Below are positions 1 through 6,534 of a DNA stretch of 18,817 nucleotides, in pieces (positions within the stretch are counted from its first letter, which is position 1; each line of letters starts with the position of its first letter). Location of the stretch: assembly GCF_900549175.1 (NCBI RefSeq), contig NZ_URNN01000058.1, positions 1 through 18,817 on the forward strand, read 5' to 3'. This DNA comes from an uncultured Prevotella sp. GTDB taxonomy: Bacteria; Bacteroidota; Bacteroidia; Bacteroidales; Bacteroidaceae. The notes beneath the pieces are model-generated. The model made no database searches, was not told where the DNA came from, and was given only the letters and a program-made list of their open reading frames with translations. Made by a program: the position numbers and the translations under genes.

Positions 1-198
1 CAGCCGTTTGCCGTGGCCGAGCAGTTTACGGGTCTGCCGGGCGTGATGGTGAGCATAGAAGACACCATCAAGGGCTTCAACGCCATACTCGACGGCGAGG
101 TGGACGACCTGCCGGAGCAGGCCTTCCTCAACGTGGGAACCATCGAAGACGCCAAGGCCAAGGCCAAGAAACTGCTTGAGGCTGCCAAGGGTAACTGA
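1..198 (+). CDS. atpD: F1 ATP synthase beta subunit, C-terminal end (partial)
   Basis: The last 65 codons of the catalytic beta subunit are present; the 5' part lies before the window. Reading from base 1 gives QPFAVAEQFTGLPG, the conserved start of the beta C-terminal helical domain (other species have QPFFVAEVFTG). It continues with the SIEDTIKGF and LPEQAFLNVG segments that are typical of the family's last 60 residues. An internal GTG at base 13 is only a valine codon, not a start. The stop is at 196-198. Beta carries the catalytic nucleotide site, but the P-loop is outside the window. atpC follows after 28 nt, so beta and epsilon form the first pair of this operon, as is common in Bacteroidota. 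The identification is secure despite truncation. Confidence 0.96.
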   Translation, partial: QPFAVAEQFTGLPGVMVSIEDTIKGFNAILDGEVDDLPEQAFLNVGTIEDAKAKAKKLLEAAKGN

Positions 199-226
199 TT
201 GACAACAACCGATTTAATATACAAGC

Positions 227-472
227 ATGAATCTAAGAATGAAAATTGTCACACCAGAGAGGATTGTCTACGACGGAGACATCGTGAGCGTGCGCGTGCC
301 GGGGTCGCTCGGCTCGTTCGAGATACTCGAAAACCACGCCCCCATCATCTCCGCCCTCGACCCCGGTATGGTGGAGTACACAGCCAAGACGGGTGAAAGG
401 ACCGAACTCCAGATATCGGGCGGATTCGTCGAGGTGAAGAAGAACGAGGTGAGCTTGTGTGTCGAACTGTAG
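227..472 (+). CDS. atpC: F1 ATP synthase epsilon subunit, short form
   Basis: This is the central-stalk epsilon subunit, which sits on gamma and contacts the c-ring. The 81 residues match only the N-terminal beta-sandwich domain: MKIVTPERIVYDGDIVSV near the start, then GSFEILENHAPIISAL and a GGFVEV strand at about residues 64-69. Typical epsilon subunits are 130-140 residues, with a C-terminal pair of helices that can insert into F1 and block ATP hydrolysis. That domain is absent here, with no frameshift visible, because the next gene starts 3 nt after the stop. Short epsilon subunits are usual in Bacteroidales. An alternative ATG at 239 would remove four residues. I infer that epsilon-type inhibition is lacking. 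Confidence 0.93.
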   Translation: MNLRMKIVTPERIVYDGDIVSVRVPGSLGSFEILENHAPIISALDPGMVEYTAKTGERTELQISGGFVEVKKNEVSLCVEL

Positions 473-475
473 TGT

Positions 476-931
476 ATGATGATGATGCTTATGGGCGGAA
501 TGACACATGACAGTGAAGGCATGACAAAAAACCGTATGGGCAATGATGCCGGAAAGATTGCCGGACGTTATCTGAAGCAGGGCTTGTGGCTGACGGCGGG
601 CATACTTCTCGCCGGACTGCTGGCGATGAATGTCTTCGCACTCGACGCGATGCTGGCACCGCTGGTGGTAAGTGCCGTCTTCTCGGTGTTGACCGAGGCG
701 GCCGACTCCGCCGTGTGGCGGAGGGTGGCACAGCGTAACCCCGAAGGCCTGACAACGTTCTACACGGCTGTATCAGGATTCCGCATGCTGCTGGCCCTGG
801 CCGTGATGCTGGTCTACTACATCGTGGCGGGCAGCGGGGCGATGACGGTGTTCTTTCTTGTGTTCATGTCGTTCTATGTGGTGCTGCTGGTGCATCATGC
901 CGTGTTCTTCGCAAAGGTGTCCAACCGGTAG
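476..931 (+). CDS. AtpI-like four-helix membrane protein of the atp operon
   Basis: A 151-residue hydrophobic protein lies between atpC and atpB. About four membrane segments are visible, near residues 37-56, 58-76, 101-119 and 121-145, with a short polar loop (WRRVAQRNPE) in the middle. Size, topology and place just before atpB fit AtpI, an accessory protein linked to c-ring assembly in other bacteria. I see no sequence motif that proves this, so the call rests on synteny and topology. The start is uncertain: the frame opens with four ATG codons in a row (476-487), and further ATGs at 521 and 536 would give a cleaner N terminus just before the first helix. The gene is 3 nt after atpC and 82 nt before atpB. 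Confidence 0.7.
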   Translation: MMMMLMGGMTHDSEGMTKNRMGNDAGKIAGRYLKQGLWLTAGILLAGLLAMNVFALDAMLAPLVVSAVFSVLTEAADSAVWRRVAQRNPEGLTTFYTAVSGFRMLLALAVMLVYYIVAGSGAMTVFFLVFMSFYVVLLVHHAVFFAKVSNR

Positions 932-1013
932 CATACGCAGCGCATACACACATGACGGTGATTCGAGTTGGATGATGTAAAGAGAGTATATTCAAGTAAT
1001 ATATAATGTTATA

Positions 1014-2066
1014 ATGAAACGTATAAAGTCAATATTGCTCCTGATGGTGGTGGCGTTGCTGCCCCTGCGCATGGCCGCGGCTGGCGGACACGGCGGGGAG
1101 GGCGGCGAGCTGAACATCCCGGAGATAGTGCTCGACCACTTGGCCGACGCCTACGAATGGCACATAGCCTCGTATGAGGGCAGGCACCTCAGTATACCGC
1201 TGCCCATAATAGTGCGCAGCGGAAACACGGGCGAGTGGCACTTCTGTACGGCACACTCCCTGCCGGAGGGCTTCTTCTTCGACGCCGCACATCACGGCAA
1301 GATATACGAGAAGATGGCCGACGGCACGACGGAGCGCCCCATCGACCTCAGTCTGACCAAGGCCGTGGTGCAGATATGGATAGTGGTGGCAGTGCTCATC
1401 GCGGTGTTCCTCTCGTGTGCCCGCTGGTACAGGAAGCGCGACGCGCGGAGCGACGCCCCGGGCGGATTTGTGGGCATGATAGAGATGCTCGTGATGTCGA
1501 TAAACGACGACGTGATAAAGTCGTCGATAGGCGAGAAGCACTACCGCAAGTATGCCCCATACCTGCTCACGGTGTTCTTCTTCATATTCACGTGCAACCT
1601 GATAGGCCTGATACCGGTATTCCCCGGCGGTGCCAACGTGACTGGAAACATCAACATCACGCTCTTCCTCGCGCTATGCACGATGCTGGCAATCAACCTG
1701 TTCGGCAACAAGGAGTACTGGAAGGAGATATTCTGGCCCGAGGTGCCGCTATTCCTCAAGGCCTATCCCGTGCCGGTAATGCCGGTGATAGAGCTCTTCG
1801 GCGTGTTCACCAAGCCGTTTGCGCTGATGATTCGTCTCTTCGCCAACATGATGGCGGGACATGCCGTGATATTGAGTTTCACGTGCGTGATATTCCTCGG
1901 ATGGTCGATGGGTGTGGGTTTCGGTCTGGGACTGAACGCGTTCAGCATCGTCATGCTGCTCTTCATGAACTGTCTGGAGGTGCTGGTGGCTTTCGTGCAG
2001 GCGTACGTATTCACCATGCTCAGCTCGGTGTTCATCGGCCTTGCACACAAGGAGGAACACCATTGA
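1014..2066 (+). CDS. atpB: F0 ATP synthase subunit a with signal-like N-terminal extension
   Basis: Subunit a forms the proton half-channels beside the c-ring. The 350-residue protein begins with a cleavable-looking signal (MKRIKSILLLMVVALL, then AAAGG), a polar domain of about 90 residues with many His and Gly, and then the usual helices from about residue 115. The essential arginine is R274 in LMIRLFANMMAGH, and the conserved glutamine is Q329 in VAFVQAYVF. At the sites of E. coli Glu219 and His245 this protein has H283 and E322, the swapped but compensated pair also found in mitochondria. E. coli subunit a is 271 residues; the longer N terminus is known in Bacteroidota. The 210-nt gap to atpE is the longest inside this operon. 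Confidence 0.96.
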   Translation: MKRIKSILLLMVVALLPLRMAAAGGHGGEGGELNIPEIVLDHLADAYEWHIASYEGRHLSIPLPIIVRSGNTGEWHFCTAHSLPEGFFFDAAHHGKIYEKMADGTTERPIDLSLTKAVVQIWIVVAVLIAVFLSCARWYRKRDARSDAPGGFVGMIEMLVMSINDDVIKSSIGEKHYRKYAPYLLTVFFFIFTCNLIGLIPVFPGGANVTGNINITLFLALCTMLAINLFGNKEYWKEIFWPEVPLFLKAYPVPVMPVIELFGVFTKPFALMIRLFANMMAGHAVILSFTCVIFLGWSMGVGFGLGLNAFSIVMLLFMNCLEVLVAFVQAYVFTMLSSVFIGLAHKEEHH

Positions 2067-2076
2067 GAAAGGGAAG

Positions 2077-2141
2077 AGTGAAGAGTTTTGAGTGAAGAGT
2101 TTTGAGTGAAGAGTTTTGAGTGAAGAGTTTTGAGTGAAGAG
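2077..2141 (+). repeat. 14-bp tandem repeat between atpB and atpE
   Basis: Four perfect head-to-tail copies of agtgaagagttttg begin at 2077, 2091, 2105 and 2119, followed by a 9-base partial copy ending at 2141. It starts 11 nt after the atpB stop. A 14-bp period is not a multiple of three and the frames meet stops, so it is not coding. Identical units suggest recent slippage, which would make the copy number variable between strains. Confidence 0.95.
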
Positions 2142-2163
2142 GTATGATATGCTTCAGGGCAAT

Positions 2164-2225
2164 ACCTACCGCACCTACCACACCTACTTTACCTACCTCA
2201 CCTACTCACACCCACCCCCCTACCT
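2164..2225 (+). repeat. 9-bp periodic ACCTACNNN stretch, C-rich and G-poor
   Basis: The hexamer acctac occurs at 2164, 2173, 2182, 2191 and 2200, exactly every 9 bases, with three variable bases after each copy. It then decays into a C-rich run ending at 2225. In 2161-2220, 32 of 60 bases are C and only one is G. The stretch is untranslated. In RNA it would be unstructured with regularly spaced pyrimidine-C dinucleotides, which is what Rho utilisation sites look like. That role is inference. Confidence 0.85.
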
Positions 2226-2276
2226 AAAAAAAAGAAAAAACAAAAAAGTAACATCAAATAAAAAACATTAACGATT
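2226..2276 (+). promoter_or_regulatory. A-rich translation leader of atpE
   Basis: The 51 bases before the atpE start are almost all A, with runs of 8, 6 and 6 A and only three G. There is no Shine-Dalgarno sequence. Bacteroidota initiate translation with little SD pairing and favour A-rich, unstructured upstream RNA, so this is a good candidate for a strong initiation region. This fits the need for many c subunits per enzyme. Confidence 0.6.
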
Positions 2277-2519
2277 ATGATTATTTCAACATTATTGGCC
2301 GCTGAGGGCCTGGCTCAGCTGGGTTGCGGTCTGGGAGCAGGTATTGCAACGATTGGTGCAGGTTTGGGAATCGGCAAGATTGGCGGCAGCGCCATGGATG
2401 CCATCGCACGTCAGCCGGAGGCTACGGGAAAGATCCAGACCAACATGATTCTTACATCGGCTTTCGTCGAGGGCTGCGCCCTGTTCGCCATAGCAGCCTG
2501 TGCGTTCCTTATCAAATAA
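2277..2519 (+). CDS. atpE: F0 ATP synthase subunit c
   Basis: This is the ring-forming proteolipid that carries the translocated ion. The 80 residues make two membrane helices joined by the polar loop ARQPEA (R45-Q46-P47), which contacts gamma and epsilon. The first helix has the glycine-rich pattern GAGLGIGKIGG for tight helix packing. The ion-binding carboxylate is E65 in SAFVEGCALF. Sodium-type c subunits carry Gln at the position equal to residue 32 and Ser after the glutamate; here these are I32 and G66, which points to protons. Length is normal. The start follows an A-rich leader, and atpF begins 31 nt after the stop. Confidence 0.97.
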   Translation: MIISTLLAAEGLAQLGCGLGAGIATIGAGLGIGKIGGSAMDAIARQPEATGKIQTNMILTSAFVEGCALFAIAACAFLIK

Positions 2520-2550
2520 CCTGAGTATTTCTCTGATAAAGAAATAGCAA

Positions 2551-3069
2551 ATGGAACTGAATTTACCGGCAATTCTGACGCCCGATCTCGGTCTCCTCTT
2601 CTGGATGGCTGTTGCGTTTCTGGTGGTCTTCGCTGTGCTTGCCAAGTTCGGCTTTCCCGCCATCACGAAGATGGTGGAGGAGCGCAAGCAGTACATCGAC
2701 GACAGCCTGCGCAAGGCCCACGAGGCCAACGAGAAGCTGGCCAACATACAGAAGGAAGGTGAATCCATCTTGCAGGAGGCTCGCGAGCGGCAGGCGCAGA
2801 TATTGAGCGAGGCTGCCGCCACACGCGACGCCATCGTGGAGAAAGCCCGGGAGACAGCCCGCGTGGAGGGTGCCAGATTGCTCAGCGAGGCCAAGGCCGA
2901 GATAGAGAGCGAGAAGCAGGCCGCCATCAGCGACATACGCAGGCAAGTGGCTGCGCTCAGTGTGGAGATAGCGGAGAAGCTGCTGCGCGAGAAGCTCTCC
3001 ACCGACAAGGCTCAGATGGATTTGATAGACAGAATGCTGGATGAGGTTTCTTCTTCTGATAAAAAGTAA
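2551..3069 (+). CDS. atpF: F0 ATP synthase subunit b
   Basis: Subunit b is the peripheral-stalk protein that holds F1 against rotation. It has 172 residues: a short N terminus (MELNLPAILTPDLG), one membrane helix at about 14-32 (LLFWMAVAFLVVFAVLAKF), then a long charged helix to the end. The body is rich in Glu, Lys, Ala and Arg with heptad-like spacing, as in a coiled-coil dimer. Length is close to the usual 156-175. There is only one b gene in view and no b' paralogue, so a homodimer is expected. atpH starts 6 nt after the stop, so translation is probably coupled. Confidence 0.95.
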   Translation: MELNLPAILTPDLGLLFWMAVAFLVVFAVLAKFGFPAITKMVEERKQYIDDSLRKAHEANEKLANIQKEGESILQEARERQAQILSEAAATRDAIVEKARETARVEGARLLSEAKAEIESEKQAAISDIRRQVAALSVEIAEKLLREKLSTDKAQMDLIDRMLDEVSSSDKK

Positions 3070-3075
3070 AAGGCT

Positions 3076-3609
3076 ATGGAGATAGGAGTAATATCTGTAA
3101 GATATGCACGCGCACTGCTCAAAGGGGCCACCGACGCACATCTTGAGGATGATGTCTACCGCGACATGCAGACGCTGGCGGCGAGCTTCGGCGCCGTGCC
3201 CCAGCTCAGGCAGACGATAGACAACCCCATGCTTCAGAAAGACAGCAAGCTGTCACTGCTCACCACGGCAGCGGGTGATGCGCCGTCGGACCTGACGAAG
3301 GCATTTCTCGGCATGGTGCTCGACAACGGCCGTGAGGACATCATGCAGTTCATGGCCAACTCGTATATCACTCTTTACAGAAAACAGAAGAACATCATCC
3401 GCGGCAAGCTCACCACCGCCGCCCGCGTGCAACCTGCCACAGAGCAGAAGATGCGACGCATGGTGACGGGCAGGACAAACGGAACTGTGGAGTTTGAAAC
3501 CGAGGTGGACCCCGACATCATCGGCGGATTCGTACTCGAATATGACACCTACAGGATGGACGCCAGCGTGAAAAGCAGGCTCGCAGGCATCCTCACGGCA
3601 CTGCGATAA
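3076..3609 (+). CDS. atpH: F1 ATP synthase delta subunit
   Basis: Delta (OSCP) joins the top of F1-alpha to the b stalk. The 177 residues contain the N-terminal helical bundle (ISVRYARALLKGA at about 6-18), a middle segment with PMLQKDSKLSLL, and the conserved C-terminal signature IIGGFVL at 148-154 followed by DASVKSRL at 162-169. Length is normal for the family. The start ATG lies 6 nt after atpF behind a weak purine-rich AAAAGG. An 85-nt gap separates it from atpA; that gap holds only a short imperfect stem around 3629-3650 and an A-rich leader, and I do not see a promoter in it. Confidence 0.95.
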   Translation: MEIGVISVRYARALLKGATDAHLEDDVYRDMQTLAASFGAVPQLRQTIDNPMLQKDSKLSLLTTAAGDAPSDLTKAFLGMVLDNGREDIMQFMANSYITLYRKQKNIIRGKLTTAARVQPATEQKMRRMVTGRTNGTVEFETEVDPDIIGGFVLEYDTYRMDASVKSRLAGILTALR

Positions 3610-3694
3610 CAGAAACGGACAGTGGGGATGACGTTCGGAGAATGACGTCACGCACGCGGTTCAACATTCAAAATTCGTAATACAAAAAGAGATT

Positions 3695-5281
3695 ATGTCA
3701 GATAAAATAAAACCAAGCGAAGTGTCAGAGGTGCTGCTCGAACAGCTCAGGGGCATCAGCGGCAGCGCAAAGTTTGACGAGGTGGGCACCGTGCTCCAGG
3801 TGAGCGACGGTGTGGCACGCATCTACGGACTGCGCAACGCCGAGGCCAACGAGCTTCTGGAGTTCGAGAACGGCACTATGGCCATCGTGATGAACCTGGA
3901 GGAAGACAACGTGGGTTGTGTGCTTCTCGGAACGACATCGGGCATCAAGGAGGGCATGGTGGTGAAGCGTACGGGGCGCATAGCCTCGATACGCGTCAAC
4001 GACAACATGCTCGGACGTGTCATTAACCCGCTGGGACAGCCCATCGACGGAAAGGGTGACATCGACATGGCCGGCTCGTTCGAGATGCCTCTCGACCGCA
4101 AGGCTCCGGGTGTGATTTACCGTCAGCCGGTGAAGGAGCCGCTGCAGACGGGCATAAAGGCCGTCGACTCGATGATTCCCATCGGGCGCGGACAGCGCGA
4201 GCTAATCATCGGCGACCGACAGACGGGAAAGACGGCCATCGCCGTTGACACCATCATCAACCAGAAGAGTTTCTACGACGCGGGAAAACCCGTATACTGC
4301 ATCTATGTGGCCATAGGCCAGAAGGCCAGTACGGTGGCCGCACTGGTGTCTACGCTGAAGGAGCGCGGGGCCATGCCCTATACCATCATCGTGGCCGCCA
4401 CGGCAGCCGACCCTGCAGCCATGCAGTATTACGCTCCGTTCGCGGGTGCCGCCATCGGCGAGTATTTCCGCGACCGCGGACATTCGGCACTGGTGGTATA
4501 CGACGACTTGTCGAAACAGGCCGTGGCCTACCGTGAGGTGTCGCTCATCCTCCGCCGTCCGTCGGGACGCGAGGCTTATCCGGGCGACGTGTTCTACCTG
4601 CACAGCCGTCTGCTGGAGCGTGCCGCAAAGATAAACGACCAGCAGGAGGTGGCGGAGCAGATGAACGACCTGCCCGAGTGCATGAAGGGACACGTGCGCG
4701 GCGGCGGCTCGCTTACGGCTCTGCCCATCATCGAGACGCAGGCCGGCGACGTGTCGGCTTACATCCCGACAAACGTGATTTCAATCACCGACGGACAGAT
4801 ATATCTGGAGTCTGACCTCTTCAACCAGGGCTTCCGTCCGGCCATCAACGTGGGTATCTCGGTATCGCGTGTGGGTGGTTCGGCACAGATAAAGAGCATG
4901 AAGAAGGTGGCCGGTACGCTGAAGATAGACCAGGCACAGTACCGCGAGCTGGAGAGCTTCTCGAAGTTCTCGAGCGATATGGATGCCGTGACGGCCATGA
5001 CGCTCGACCGCGGACGAAAGAACAACCAGCTGCTCATACAGCCGCAGTACAGCCCGATGCCGGTGGGAGAGCAGATTGCCATCATCTATTGCGGTACGCA
5101 CGGACTGATGCACGACGTGCCGGTGGAGAAGGTGCGCGAGTGTCAGGACGCTTTCCTCGACAAGCTGCGCTCAACCCATCAGGAGGTTATCGACACGCTT
5201 ACGGGCGGAAAGATAGACGATGAGGTGACGAAGACCATCGAGAGTGTGATGGCCGACATAGCAGGTCAGTATAAAAAGTAA
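3695..5281 (+). CDS. atpA: F1 ATP synthase alpha subunit
   Basis: Alpha is the non-catalytic nucleotide-binding subunit of the F1 hexamer. The 528 residues include the beta-barrel N domain (VGTVLQVSDGVARIYGL), the P-loop GDRQTGKT at 173-180, the VVYDDLSK segment near 267-274, and the arginine finger R392 in GISVSRVGGSAQ, which reaches into the catalytic site of beta. Between LLERAAKIND and GGGSLTALPIIETQAGD there is an extra loop of roughly 17-20 residues (about 314-335, including NDLPECMKGHVR) that E. coli alpha (513 residues) lacks. A similar loop is usual in Bacteroidota, so I read it as a lineage trait. atpG starts 6 nt downstream. Confidence 0.98.
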   Translation: MSDKIKPSEVSEVLLEQLRGISGSAKFDEVGTVLQVSDGVARIYGLRNAEANELLEFENGTMAIVMNLEEDNVGCVLLGTTSGIKEGMVVKRTGRIASIRVNDNMLGRVINPLGQPIDGKGDIDMAGSFEMPLDRKAPGVIYRQPVKEPLQTGIKAVDSMIPIGRGQRELIIGDRQTGKTAIAVDTIINQKSFYDAGKPVYCIYVAIGQKASTVAALVSTLKERGAMPYTIIVAATAADPAAMQYYAPFAGAAIGEYFRDRGHSALVVYDDLSKQAVAYREVSLILRRPSGREAYPGDVFYLHSRLLERAAKINDQQEVAEQMNDLPECMKGHVRGGGSLTALPIIETQAGDVSAYIPTNVISITDGQIYLESDLFNQGFRPAINVGISVSRVGGSAQIKSMKKVAGTLKIDQAQYRELESFSKFSSDMDAVTAMTLDRGRKNNQLLIQPQYSPMPVGEQIAIIYCGTHGLMHDVPVEKVRECQDAFLDKLRSTHQEVIDTLTGGKIDDEVTKTIESVMADIAGQYKK

Positions 5282-5287
5282 CAGCCT

Positions 5288-6256
5288 ATGCCGTCACTGA
5301 AAGAAATAAAGACCCGCATAGCCAGTGTCAACAGCACGCGTAAGATAACGAGTGCGATGAAGATGGTGGCATCGTCGAAGCTGCATCACGCGCAGGTGAT
5401 GATAGAGAACATGCTGCCTTACGAGACCATGCTCGAGCATATACTGAAGACTTTCCTCGCCTCGGAGGCCGACGCCACGACGGTGTTCAGCGTGGAACGG
5501 CCGGTGAAGAGGATCGCCTTTGTGGTGTTTGCCTCGAACAGCAGCCTGTGCGGAGGCTTCAACGCCAACATACTGAAGGTGATGCAGCATGCCGTGGACG
5601 AGTATTCGGATCTGGGCAAGGGCAACATCGTCGTTTATCCCGTGGGGCGCAAGGTGGCCGAGAAGGTGGCAAAACTCGGACTGGAGTCGGCCGGCGACTT
5701 CACCGAACTGGCTGACAAGCCCAACGTGAAGCAGTGTATAGAGCTGGCAAAGGAGCTGGGCGGCAAGTTCAGGAACGGCGAGATTGACCGCGTGGAGCTG
5801 ATTTACCATCACTTCAAGAGCGCAGGCTCGCAGGTGCTCACGCGAAAGGCTTTCCTGCCCATAGACCTTACGGGCGAACTGGAGCGTGACCACGAGCGCG
5901 ACCTCTCCACGACCATCGTCACACGTGAGGCGCAGGAGTATCTGAAGAAGAAGCGCAGGGAGGCTGCCGCGAAAAAGACGGACGAGGCCAAGCCGCTCAA
6001 CGACAACTTCATCGTGGAGCCGGACATGAACACCGTGCTCGGAAAACTCATACCGAAGCTTGCCCACCTGATGCTCTATACGGCACTGCTTGACAGCAAC
6101 GCCAGTGAGCATGCGGCACGCATGGTGGCCATGCAGACGGCCACGGACAATGCCGACGAACTGTTGCGCGAGCTCAACCTGCAGTACAACAAGAGCCGCC
6201 AGCAGGCCATCACAAGCGAACTGCTCGACATCGTGGGCGGTTCGGTGAACAACTGA
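5288..6256 (+). CDS. atpG: F1 ATP synthase gamma subunit with charged insertion
   Basis: Gamma is the rotating central shaft. The 322 residues start with the family signature KEIKTRIASVNSTRKITSAM and end with the long C-terminal helix containing ASEHAARMVAMQTATDNA, both of which pack as a coiled coil inside F1. The SSLCGGFN motif is at about 85-92. E. coli gamma has 287 residues. The excess lies mainly at about 198-240, a basic and acidic stretch (EYLKKKRREAAAKKTDEAK) next to the FIVEPD segment. It is last in the atp operon: its stop is followed by a small palindrome (6259-6271, cggcctcaggccg) and a large hairpin repeat. Confidence 0.97.
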   Translation: MPSLKEIKTRIASVNSTRKITSAMKMVASSKLHHAQVMIENMLPYETMLEHILKTFLASEADATTVFSVERPVKRIAFVVFASNSSLCGGFNANILKVMQHAVDEYSDLGKGNIVVYPVGRKVAEKVAKLGLESAGDFTELADKPNVKQCIELAKELGGKFRNGEIDRVELIYHHFKSAGSQVLTRKAFLPIDLTGELERDHERDLSTTIVTREAQEYLKKKRREAAAKKTDEAKPLNDNFIVEPDMNTVLGKLIPKLAHLMLYTALLDSNASEHAARMVAMQTATDNADELLRELNLQYNKSRQQAITSELLDIVGGSVNN

Positions 6257-6280
6257 CGCGGCCTCAGGCCGATACATACC

Positions 6281-6363
6281 GTAGGGACATATTCCTGTAT
6301 TTGTACGCTTGTGACATAAACCAACGTTTTGTTGTGCGGACAAATACAGGAATATGTCCCTAC
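6281..6363. repeat. Dispersed hairpin repeat, copy 1
   Basis: Two 28-base arms, 6281-6308 and 6336-6363, are reverse complements with one mismatch (A6305 against G6339), around a 27-nt loop. The outer 24 pairs are perfect. The left arm begins gtagggacatattcctgta. A second copy lies at 15675-15764 with almost the same arms but a different loop. The copy follows atpG by 24 nt and precedes ftsY. No U-tract follows the stem, so it is not a classical terminator, although it could stop Rho or protect RNA 3' ends. It resembles REP-like or small MITE-type elements. Confidence 0.95.
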
Positions 6364-6468
6364 AGTGTGTTTCCATTGCATCTTGACACAGCCTCCTACA
6401 GAAGCAGGTTCTTTTGTCTTGTTACTTGAAAAATGTTTGATTTATCTGACGTGTATGCGTTTTTTTGA

Positions 6469-6487
6469 TTATCTTTGCAGAAGATAA
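6469..6487 (+). promoter_or_regulatory. Promoter-like palindrome 1 upstream of ftsY
   Basis: TATCTTTG at 6470-6477 matches the Bacteroidota -7 consensus TAnnTTTG. It sits in a perfect inverted repeat, ttatctt/aagataa, with a 5-base centre (6469-6487). No convincing TTTG -33 element is found at the usual 19-21 bp upstream, so promoter activity is uncertain. Confidence 0.5.
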
Positions 6488-6534
6488 GCTGCGCTCGGCA
6501 ATTTGAAGACAAGTTTTCATTGCGTTCGTTAGCA

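Noticed and set aside
1235..2095. 286-codon open frame in another + frame inside atpB
   Set aside because: Arg/Gly/His-rich out-of-frame translation of atpB without any domain; the atpB frame carries all the conserved residues.
2077..2225. Possible CRISPR array because of regular repeats
   Set aside because: The units are 14 and 9 bp, directly adjacent, without unique spacers of about 30 bp and without cas genes.
3629..3650. tgacgt/acgtca stem between atpH and atpA as a terminator
   Set aside because: Only six pairs, a 10-nt loop and no T tract; it lies within an operon that continues into atpA.
6281..6363. Attachment site or full insertion sequence from the large hairpin
   Set aside because: No transposase or integrase, no target duplication visible, and the centre is only 27 nt.
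5294..6376. 360-codon minus-strand open frame opposite atpG, reaching into the hairpin repeat
   Set aside because: Shadow of the gamma subunit gene. Its N-terminal part is only translated repeat arm.
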